Assembly: GCA_032622095.1 (NCBI GenBank)
Contig: CP136061.1
Location: 218,704,373-218,768,372, forward strand
Direction: 5' to 3'
Source of the DNA: Siphonodentalium dalli
Taxonomy: Eukaryota; Mollusca; Scaphopoda; Gadilida; Siphonodentaliidae
Length of the DNA: 64,000 nucleotides
Shown here: positions 35,901 through 47,900 of the stretch, in pieces
Numbering within the stretch: the stretch's first letter is position 1
Layout: the number at the start of each line of letters is the position of its first letter
Position numbers and translations under genes: made by a program
The notes under the pieces: model-generated
Seen by the model: the letters and a program-made list of their open reading frames with translations, nothing else
Told to the model about the DNA's origin: nothing
Databases searched by the model: none

Positions 35901-38900
35901 CTATCAATTAGTATCAATTTTATTTAGAATTTCTTATAGTAGGACATTTTTACTGGGCAATATTTTTAGAACATAAATCTGCATGAAAATGTTAGAAGCA
36001 TACCAAAAGAGAGCAGTCTCAGAGCACCTAATCTTTTTAGCAACATCAATCAAGGAAAATTAACTAAGCGATTTAGCGCAAATTACGATCGAAATAAACC
36101 ACTTCAGTATGCCTTTACAGACAAATAATATACGCCACCTTCAGTTTTATCTGTATTTTATTCACAAAATAGCCATTTGTAGTCTTGAAATCGCACTTTA
36201 TAAAAATGATGTTGTTGTTGTAATTGTGGCATGGAAGATAGACCATCTTTAATTGAAAGTATTGAAGAATCAAGCAGTTACTAGTATTGTGATTAATCAA
36301 AATCACTACAAAGTAAAGAAGTGCTACATAATTGTGTACAGGAATTCAATAATTGCTGCTGATTACTTACTGGAGCAGTGGAGCTTCACTGGAGGTAAAC
36401 TCAATTCTTTAGCAATATGGCTGTTCTTTATTTCAAGAGCTTCATCAACCTATAATAGTCATTTGGAAAAACATCACCCTTTCATTTTATTAGCTTATTG
36501 TCCAGGGCTGCTGATTTAAAAAACATTTGTTTGAAAAATGTTTGGTATTTTTCTCCAAGTTGGACACTTATATTAGACACTTAGCTGAGCTGTGTACCTA
36601 TTGAGTTGGCTGATATTTTTCTCAACTCGAAGACAAAATATTTATTATTTCATTACAAAGGCACCAGAAATGTTATCATTAAGTCTTTATTCCACTCTCA
36701 AACACTATGACATGTACTTCAGGCATTGGCTAAAAACGTCCCATCTTTTTTCAGTTTTCTGCTGGTTGGTATTCAAGTCAATAAGCATGACCAGCAGTCC
36801 CACAGTATATATGCATTACACACAAACCTATATTGAATGCACTGTGGATTATATGCTCCTCGATTTCTCATTCCGCCCGAGCAAAGTCCGATTCCGTTGT
36901 GAGTTTTTCCGATTGTCGACCGAGCAATTTTCAAATTTACCGACAGAAAAACTTATAAAGACAAATATAAGTTACGTTTAATAACATATCATGTAAATTT
37001 TTACCTCTAGCGTCAACCGGGACATGTTCCCCGATCATTTTGTTGCCAAAAAAGCCCAGCAAAATGCTGTAATCGGTGATTTATGTTTTCGCTCCGATTC
37101 CCGTCCTGTATGTTCCGTTATCGCCCGAGTAAGTCCAATTGTCGCCAGAGCAATGCTATTTAGATTTCGACTATAGAAACGTCCAGTTTTCTAGCGATAG
37201 ACGTCTCCATGGGACGGCCCTTAGCTTTTGTCTTCAAAATGATGACGAGTGTATCAGACTCTTTATGCAGTACATTTTCGGATAATGTTATGAAATGTCT
37301 TCATTTTCCTGATATAGACAGAATTTTCGTTGTTGAAAACTTTCCCACGTCAGTTTCGCATTGGAAGTCTCACATTTTACTTTGAAATTGTGCCGAGCGA
37401 TGTATATATATCGATTAACAGGGCAAATAATCAATGATGATACGAGAGGATAACTATATGGCTTTTGACTGAAAACAAGAATTATCATGAGCGGGTACAA
37501 GCAAATACCGATTTTCCACGAGCGGCTTGATATAATGTGTTCAGTCAAAAGCCGCAGGTTTCCTTTTTATATGCGGTTTCGTCATTTCGATTTACAATTT
37601 TTGCTGTCAGGCGACTGTTTTGACAAATTAATTGTAAACGAAAACGAATCAGCTGATCGCCAACTGAATGACTCGTCTCTTGCTCATAGATAAAAACCCT
37701 ACCCGAAGCTCGATATCGCTATGTAACGTGCATTCCCATCAGAGATAAGTATGGGCCAATCGCCATCTTAAAAGTATAGATGATTACGTCATCGATAGCA
37801 ACGCAATGAAGGCTAATACGAAAAACAAACAACCCCGATATATATTCCCGACACATTTACTAAAATGTTGTAAATTAAAGTAGTATAGTACCTCTACTGA
37901 TTAATGTTACATGCGCACATTATTTTGAGCATATAATGTACATGTATTGGAAGCCAAAATGTCATTTAATAAATAATTAAGCTTAAGTGCAATAAGGAAT
38001 TAAGCTTAAGCACAATAAGGAATCACTAATTGCGCTTAAGTTAAGTGCAATAAGAATACTCGTTATTCCGCTTAAACACAATGATATATTCCTTATTGCG
38101 CTTAAGCGCAATATGATTAAGCGCAATATGATCTTTTCTTATTGTGCTTAAGCTCGATTAGATTTTCCCGTATTGCGCTTAAGCGCAATTAGAGATTCCT
38201 TATTGCGCTTACGCGAAATAAGCCGTTCCTTATTGCACTTAAGCGCAATTACATCTCTGGCTCCTGATCAGTATTGCGTTTAAGCGCAATTAATATCTCA
38301 CTCATGAGATCACCCCTCTGTGCAAATAGTAGAATCCGAATAGGCCTACGTGTGCATGGACAGTCACCAGGTGCACCCATTGCACTATGGACTACACCAT
38401 TTGAATTACAGGGTGGTTATGTAATGTGGCCAATTGTGTTTGAGGGCAATAAGGAAGATTAATTTTTAATTCCACTTAAGCCCAATTAGCTCTTATGGCA
38501 CTTAAGTGCAATAAGAATATTCCTTATTGCACTTTAAAAGTGCAATTAGATATTCCTTTTTGCACTTGAATGCAATAAAATATTCATTATTGCGCTGAAG
38601 TGCAATTAGAGATTCTTTATTGCGCTTAAAGATGCATAATCCGAATTAACGATCGTAAATTACTATTTCCTTGGCTTCGGTGGTCAAATATTTAATACAA
38701 ATCGATGAACCCACTCATTAAAGCTCAGAGTGATTTTTGGAATCTATTATTTTTCACTACCGATAATTTTTTAGTGGCCCAGTAAAAGGTCGATGAGAAG
38801 ACGGTCTCGGACCAAATTGCGGATAAAGATGGATAACTCTGAAATCAAGTGGCTTTTTGTGTCAAATAATTGACAAACCGGCAAAATTTCACTGAACAAA

Positions 38901-41900
38901 ATGTTGATAAATAACAGATTTTGGGAAATTTTGTACTGTAGTTGACTGGTTAGCATTATTTTTGGCCAATTAATCGATTCTGTTAACTGGAGCAGCATTT
39001 TTTTTTAAATGTTGTTGTTTTTAAAATCTGATAATATGGGGACCATCGAATCGGATTGAGCACCTTTAAGCTCAATTATTTATTAAATGTCAATTTGGAT
39101 TCCCACATACATGTACATGTATGTTTGGTGTTTTTAATAAAGTACCTCAAGATATTATAGGAAAATATAAAAACATCGCACCAAAATCAACACCATTGAC
39201 GTTGAAGATCTGTTGTAGTATAAGATACTAATTCGTTGTACTTAGTCAATCATTATAGGCCAATTTACCGTCACGTAGAACGGTCGTGAAGCCAGCAAAA
39301 TGAAGCAATTAACTGGATTACGGTAAACATTTATCCATGTCAGGAATCGGAACGCTGAAAACGTGCGTGTCGTGAATCGGAACACTCCAAAAACAGAATC
39401 AGAATGTATGGTAGTGTTACTTTGAAGGCATTATGTCAAGTTAAAATAGTGTATTTTGATCAACTGTATTTTCAGTGTTAGCTAGTGAGCTACAAGCATT
39501 AATTCAAGGGCACAGTTTTTTATTTTCCATTGTTACAACCATTCGGAATATTGTAAGAATATATTGGAATACATGTATGTTAACAGTTCGAAAAAAAAAC
39601 AGACTGATATGATTTTTTCATTTCATCTGATTTATTCTCTCATTTTTGAGGGAGTGGGTCCCAAAAAGTTGGGCTGAAAAAAATAAAATATTTGCAAAGA
39701 GGGTGGGGAAATATAGAGGAAATAATTATTTCGAACGCTGTGTCTGCAAATTATTTCAAGACCCCCCCTGAATGTTTACAGTATGAAAATATGTAAAATA
39801 TGTAGGGATAGGTAGACCTATCTACAATGTACATGTATGCCCAAACTTGTACTTCTTAACCTAGTCTATACTAAATAATCATTGACGAGTAGTTCCCTCA
39901 GGAAATGTTCAAATATAGGTTCTTTGTTGAACTTCTTATCTGAACATTTCCCTCCAATGAATATGAATCATTCTGCACTTGTCTTAGCTTTTCGTCATAT
40001 TGTCGACTGCTTTCATTACCTGAACACCCCTCCAAATGAATAATAGATCAAATGATCAATCCTTTGTAAACTTTGATAACTGAGTGGGATAATCCATTTG
40101 TAAAGAAAGGATTAAATTAGTCAAATTGAGCTGAAAACTCAATGTACTAAGTACTACTAAGCACGTTTGCTCTTAAGTGACTTAGGACATAATCACAAAA
40201 TAGTATAGACACCTAGACTACATGTAGTTTATGGTAGAGTAGAGTACATGTTAGAGCTAACTGAATTAGCATCTACATGTATGGCAATGAGAAATGAAAA
40301 GGCAATTCAACAGGGTAGAATTGACTGTGTAGTGAGAAGTGCTGAAATGTTCTCAGTGTACCAAACTTACAGACAATACTCACAATATTAAGTGAGCAGA
40401 CCATTGCTGGAGCAATAGGTATCATGTAGTATGGCTGTAGATTTTATCTGATTGAATATTACTTTATATTATTTAACCGTACTCATGTTATAGTTTGCAA
40501 AAACCTTGTTAGTTCTTGTAGACATTGACTTTTATCATCATTTCAATTTTTTTTATTTGAATGAATGATTTGTTTTTTAAATCTTTGATTTGGATGGGCC
40601 AATCTGGTTATTGCAAACTTTTAAGTGTATATATTATTCATATCAAGACAAAATACCAGATATAAAAAAATTCCTGGTAAATTACAACAGGGTCTTTAAC
40701 CCGTCCATGTACTGCCCTGCGAATCAGGGGTTAACATTTCGTAACAAATCAGGCAAATGATTCGAAATCGCATTGAATCTCGAATCTAATCATTGTCTGG
40801 AGTGTATCACGTCTGAAGAGATGGAACACAAACAGTTCTGGAAACATTTAAACTGGTAGCCGTAATTAATAGCAAAACCTCATGATATAAAGCAATGGTC
40901 AATGGATTTTGTAAAATTCTATAACCATATTAATGTGTCCTCCACGCAATAAACTTTACAATAATGTGAAGATATCACAAGCAACAAGAAATACAGTAAA
41001 CTATAGAATGCAGCTAATTTTCCACTGATGAAGGTGAATCATGGATGGGATGAACTCTTGATAATGTGCTTCCGAACTTTCATAGTTGGCAAAATTCGTG
41101 TGGTGTACTGAAACAGTGATTTAAATTGTATCATTCTGAACTCCTTGACCTATGATAGTATACTGAACGGAGACTGGGGAGGTTTGCACTGAATGACTTT
41201 GTATGTAATTCCCTTGTGAATATCGGAGTCCCGATTGGCTTACGACATTCTTATAAAGATTGGCGGTCTATCTATAGATCATTTGCGACAGTGTTATCTG
41301 TATGTTTGACCTTTCGTTAGTATCGCAAAGATTCTTCGTACAAGTGCAGTGTGCTATAGAAACAAATGGAATGCATCTGATGGAAAAGATTCCATAAAAT
41401 TTGAATCAAGGAAGCCAATATTGAATCGAATCAGACAAAGGATTCCGAATCGCATCAAATACCGTAGATTTTCAGGGCCCTACGTCCATGACTGGCGCTT
41501 CCTGAAATTTTGCAAAAACCCTGTCTGTGCCAATGCATTCTCTTATATATAGGGAGATTAAAGTTTAGCAAGGGAAGCCTAACTATCTTAGATAGCTTAG
41601 TATTATCTTAGATAAACAAAGATGTATGAGTTCTCGTAAGTTGCTTGTTAAGTATGATAACTTAGGTAACAAGAGATGGACTGTCATCCGGTGCATATTA
41701 CCTCGTGGCATACCACCTAGTGTGGGCATATCTATAACTTATGATGGCTATACTCAGACAGATGGACCCAAACACCAGCATTTTCATATAAACAAAGATG
41801 AGTAACTATAGAACAATAAAAACAAAACAAACATTTGAATGTGCCATTAAATGTCCTCATAGTGGTGAATATCCATACAAAATTTCATTGAGATCCGAGC

Positions 41901-44900
41901 ATTACTGTTCAAGTTATGAGCTGAACAGACATCGGATGGACCAAACAACCAACATTTCCAGATAAACAAAGATGACTAACTCTAGAATGGAAAAGTGGAA
42001 CAGAACAATGTACCAAATTCCATTGAGATCCCAGCACAACTGTTGAAGTTACGACATGAACAGACACCAGACGGACCAAAAAGCCAACATTTCCAGATAA
42101 ACAAAGATGTATAACTCTAGAATAGAAAATCCGAACAAAACAATGGAACCCTCTTTTTAATTTCGTCATAGTAGTGAACATCCAAACCAAATTTCATTGA
42201 GATCCCAGCACAACTGTTGAAGTTATGAAATGAACAGACACCAGACAGACCAAAAATCCAACATTTCAAGATAAACAAAGATGAATAACTCTAGAATGGA
42301 AATCCGAACAAAACGATGTAACCCTCTACTGAATGCCCTCATAGTAATGAACAGCCATACAAAATTTCATTGAGATCCGAGCACTACTGTTCAAGTTATG
42401 ACATGAACAGACATTGGATGGACGTACGGACGGACGTACGGACAGGTGCAAAACAGTATACCCCCCTTTTTTTTTAAAAGGGGGTATAATAAGTATTTGG
42501 TATACTAGTACTATGTTTATACTTTATAGTTTAGTGGGTTTACTGATTTCCCTTTGGTTAAGCTCTTCAGGTGTTTGTCACTTGTTATATATAGGGAGCC
42601 TCGCATATATAAGAGAATACATTGGCCTAACAATATTTACCTTGACCTTGTAAGCCAGTAAATTATCTAAGAGTATAATGTATTCTAGTATTAGCATACA
42701 CATTTTGTTTGTACCCATGTCTGTCTAACGTACTCCATTAAAAAGATATCAGACAAAGTTAAAACAACTCACGGTTTTTCCCTTAATCCACTCTGTAGCA
42801 AGCGAACTTGATGCAATGGCAGAACCACATCCAAATGTCTTGAACTTTGCATCAATAATTTTACCATTGTCATCCACCTTGACCTGAAAATATGTAAATT
42901 AATTAGGCCACATATCAAAGAGCATTTACACTAGTATAGCTTGTTGTCGGCTTATAGTGTCAGAAAATCCACTGAGAATTAAAATGTACAAGGTCAATAA
43001 AATTATTAGATCTGATGTGTCAAGCACAGTGAGGCTATTACACCAAACTGCCGACCTATGGGAGGCCAAATTCACATTTAAAAATTAATTGCGCTTAAGC
43101 GCAATCAATTGCGCTTAAGCGCAATTCATGGTTATATGTAACTAAACACCCCTGGTGAATAAATAGATTTATCCATAACTCAGTCCTTCGATTTTGAGGC
43201 GCGCAATTGCGCTTGCCCGCCTTTGCGCGCGCGGATCTAAAAACCAGCGAGTTATTAAATGCGTACGCCGAAAATTTTAAATGCGCGCCTCGGAAATTGC
43301 AACCAGTGAACGAGATTTTAACAAACAACACACCAATGGTCAAACGCCGACAAGACTATTCACCATGTATCTTTCTCAGCAGGGATGACGTTGATTACGA
43401 ACCTGGTAACAAAGATCAAAGCGGCGTCTTTCGCACTCAATGATTGGGGTGACACCTCATCACAACTGCTGCACGTGCGAGTTCCCGCAAAAAGCGTGTC
43501 AATTCATTGGCGGCCTCGTTTGATGTTTCGGCATGCGGGATTCGCCGATTCATTTGAATATTAGATTAGGGTTTATACTGTATCATCATTCATGTCGGAT
43601 AGTGATGGTGACACTGCCTAAAAGGGCAAAAGTGTGCAATCTTAAAAGCGCTAATTCTAAAGATAATATGTGACAAATTAGTCCCCGACAAGCTGTCGCG
43701 TGTGCTCACTGGGATGTAATTCACAGGTGTGACATTATTACTTTTAATTCACCGAGATATTAGGCCCATAAAAATAGCTATTCAATTCGGAATGGATGCT
43801 ATTCAATTACAATAATTGACTAGCTATATACTAATCAAAATTTTAAAAGTAGTTTGCTCCCTGGCAATCTGATTCCGGTAGCGATTCGGATTTCACTTCC
43901 GAGTTTGAAGCTTTAATCGAGTCTGATGAGCATGCGCTCTCAGAGGCGGAAGTCGACTAATTACCGTGATCAGATTCACCGGGATTGTTGATGTTATTAT
44001 CATGTGGACTATTGTATAATATAAACATGTTTTTATTTCTGTTTCTGTTGCCACACTTGGAATTATATACGTGTGTATCATTATACTTGTGTTTGTCTTT
44101 ATTCAGTAATCATTTCATCGATGTTAATTTGAATTGTGCTCCCTCAAAAAAGGCGCGCGCAAATCCCAAAAGCTCCGAGCGATATATCGCGCACCTACGT
44201 TTTCCAAATTCGAAGGACTGATAACTTAACCTTAACTCCTATTGACATACCACCTCTTGTTTTCATTGGTTTGGATGGGTACTAGTAGGGAGCTAGCCCA
44301 ACTTCTTTATCAAAATGGCTGACTTGCAATAGTATTACCTTCTGTTTTAGTTGGAGCGACTCGTGATAGCATTATATTATCTTCTGTATATATTAGTTGG
44401 GGCTACTCACAATAACATTACTTTCTGTATTAGTCGGGGCGACTTTGATTTTCTTCAATTTTCACAGGCACATCATATTCACACTATATGACCATGGAAA
44501 TACTATAGATCTGTGCAAACACTAGAGCTCGAGGACTGAGACACCAAAGCTCCAGAAATGAGACACCAATTTTTGGGACAGGGATGCTGATATGAAAATA
44601 GGGTTTTTTCCCTGATTTAAGTCAATAAGTAAATCATATGAGGTAAGCAAGCCCTCATGCAGTGACAGCACATGCATGCTATAGTATATGACCATAGTAA
44701 TGGCCCAAAAACATCATATAAAAAACTATTAGAGTTCCGGGAAGGAGACATCAATTCTTTTGATATAGGGATGCTGATAATATGTTATTAGGGATTTATA
44801 TCATTGTTGAACACATAATCACGGTTGACTGTTGAGTACTCACGCTAATTAAAACAGGTTAAAATTAGCCCAATGCTCCTCTTGTGTTGCTAGGTGATAC

Positions 44901-47900
44901 ACCAGGTCATGCCAATAGTTTATGGGTAGGTTAGATAGTACATGTAGTTACAATTATGCTTTAAAAGTGTAAATGCCCTATTTGTGTTTAAGCACAATAT
45001 GTGGTATTTGCGCTTAAGCGCAATTAATTATTAAATGTGAATTTGGCCTCCCATACGGACCCTCCCTAGTAGCCATTTAGTGAGAATGAAAGCCGATTCA
45101 ATCAGAAGTGCTCCAGGGTGTTTATGCACCTGCACAAAACAACAAATCATATTCGGTTGGTTTATTTATATCACGTTTGTGATTAAAAGATTTGGGACAC
45201 TTTATGACAATGTAAACATTAGTTACTAGTACATGGCCGTATAATGTGTACAAAACGACTTCTGGTTTGGGGATTTGGTGTATCGGGGTTATTTAAACCT
45301 ATTTTATTCATTCTTCCCACAGAATAATGCAGGGAACTGAATTATGAGGTTCAATTTATGTTTCACATCACTTTAAAAGTGACCATGTATGGCAGAACTC
45401 ACTTGAAGTTTCATGACATCTCCACAAGCAGGAGCACCAACTAGACCAGTTCCAACATTTTTGTCACTTTTGTCCATAGATCCCACATTCCTGGGATTCT
45501 CATAGTGGTCAATAACCTGAAAAAAATTATATTTTCATTGGAGATATGACTCACGACATGAGCAATAAGAGCATGGTATACCATTTGAATACTATTCATT
45601 TTCTCATTTTTAGTGTTTAAAGAGCATTCTTCATTATTTTCACCAAAAATACCGGTATGACAAACGCTGTGGCTGAGTGACAAACGCCCCCCCCCCCCCC
45701 CAAGTTGAAATTTTCTTATTTTTTTTGTTGGCTTATGATCTCTACCACCAAAAACTTCACACATGTAGGTATAGATTCGCAAAGAATTAAGGAATATTGC
45801 CCAACAAATCCTGGCAATTAACCCTCGATATGACGCCATTGCCGATCATGTTTGCCGCTAATGAAGCAACCAGCCCGAACCGTCTAATTAGGATGATTTT
45901 AGTGACCAGCACAGATTGTGTCTCATGAAAACCCATGCATACCATTCCTTGTGTGGAAGTTAATTTGAATATACACTCAGTCTTGTAGGGACGTAACGAT
46001 ATAGGGGGTTGGCTGTACATACTTATAGTGCATGGAGACACTGTCATGTAGGCACAATGTTGGTCTATTTAGACATTTCATGTGTATGTTATCAAGGCTG
46101 GAAACAGGGACGCCGCGAGAGTGGGTTGAGGAGCACGTGTACTCATATTATCTGGGACACTGTCGGGTCTGTTTGAAAATTTCATGTGCATGCTCTCAAA
46201 CTGGTCACACGTAGGGATGTGGCGACATGGGGTTGGGTGTACATACTTATATTTCATAAAGTCATACTAAGAATTACTATGGAGGGAAAGAGTTATGGCC
46301 CTGGTTTTGTAACTATTTGACCCAGTTACCTCATTTGAACAAATACGAATGTGAGTCTGAGTCACCTAGGGAACATCCACACCAAATATGAACCCATTTG
46401 GTCATAATATGGTTCCAGAGAAGAAGATGTTTAAAGAATTGTTGACAGATGGAAGAGGAGTGATGACTATAGATCCAGCCTCCCTGGAGACTTCATCTCA
46501 GGTGAGCTAAAAACAGTTATGTTCTAGTTGGAGTAAATTTTCGTCATGATGGTATTTAATATATACATGTATGTGTGTTTCTTAAGCAAAGATTAAGAAA
46601 TAAATCTGTCATCGGATACCAGACTTTTATGAAAATAATTTTGTCAGTTTTGAATTTGCGCATTAAGGTGAGCGAATTCAAAACTGAATGAAAAATATTA
46701 CTGCACGAATTTAAATATGAGTAAGGTAGTTAACATTCAGACGACCATGATTCAATTGTAAGTGAAGGAATAACTTAAGTTAAGGCCCGACAAAATCATG
46801 GATCTATAGTTTGTTCACATGATTGCGATGTTGGAGAGCAGGATATCGTAGGTTGTTCGTAAGACATGGATCTTAACCACATGATTGACTACCCTACAAT
46901 CTTTCCATATACGATTTTTAAGTACACACGCTCACGCTGACACACGACTGCAATGGGTCCTACTAAACAACAAACACAAACGAACATAAACGAACACAGG
47001 TCCAAAAAGCGGAGTAGAAGGGTGAAATTTGGTTTGTGGGTGCGCGTGGGTCCATTCTATGTACGTATGTGGTGTTATTTCCAACTTTGATGATTTATTT
47101 TTTGAGTTATTAGCATTATTTGAATACAAAACTACTAAACAACGAACACAAACGAACATAAGATTAGCGGCAGTGCAGAGGCTACCATGCAGGTGTTAAT
47201 TAACTACGGCTTACTCTGTCTCCTTGTTTTTATTGCAAGATGATTGTCAATTTTATCACTGATGGCAATAAAAACACGGGGAAACATCAGAGGTCGGCGT
47301 TTTAATGCATAGCTAACAAAACATTTGAGTGAATGTGAGTGAGTCATTGTTGTCAGTCTCTGAGATGACTATATATATTTTCTCAGTCTCGGAGATCACT
47401 CTGGTAAATGCTATTTCTGCTTGCTTTCCCGATACACGCATACACTATGTACCAGGCATCTTAAGGAAAATCTCAATCGTAATTTAAGTAAAACAGACAG
47501 TGATCAAACTGTCAATACGATGGAAAAGTATTCAATAGCGAGATCGGCTTGGTAACAATAGAAAACAAAATCATTTATGACGAATTACAGACAGACATAA
47601 TTGACAAATATATGTGACAACAGACGATACCTTACATTTATGGAAAGACTAAAGACGAAAGTTTTCAATGCTAGAAAACAAAATTCAACAATTCCGAAAT
47701 GTTGGACAAATAACAATTATGAAAGCATTAAAGGTGCGGGAGTCCTTGGCAGTGGGTATATGCTGTGAAAATTTTCCAACGGTCAAAAACCGACACAAAA
47801 AGGACAATGTAGACAGACTTTGTCCGTATACAAATAAGAACTTATTATATATCGCATAAACAGTATGTTATTGTCATATGTTTGACCATTGTGTAAACAA

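Noticed and set aside
36592-36981. 129-codon + ORF in ISCU intron 3
   Set aside because: No recognisable domain, no conserved context, and composition like translated AT-rich intron.
37978-38640. CRISPR-like array of palindromic repeats
   Set aside because: Repeat copies vary in sequence and spacing, the spacers are not uniform, no cas genes exist, and the genome is eukaryotic. It is the interior of a TIR element.
34705-42190. Repeated minus-strand peptides such as [20 protein letters not shown]
   Set aside because: They come from the tandem-unit repeat copies, not from a repeat protein.
45441-45839. 132-codon minus ORF overlapping ISCU exon 2
   Set aside because: The overlap is in another frame. 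The ISCU frame is the one conserved and bounded by splice sites.
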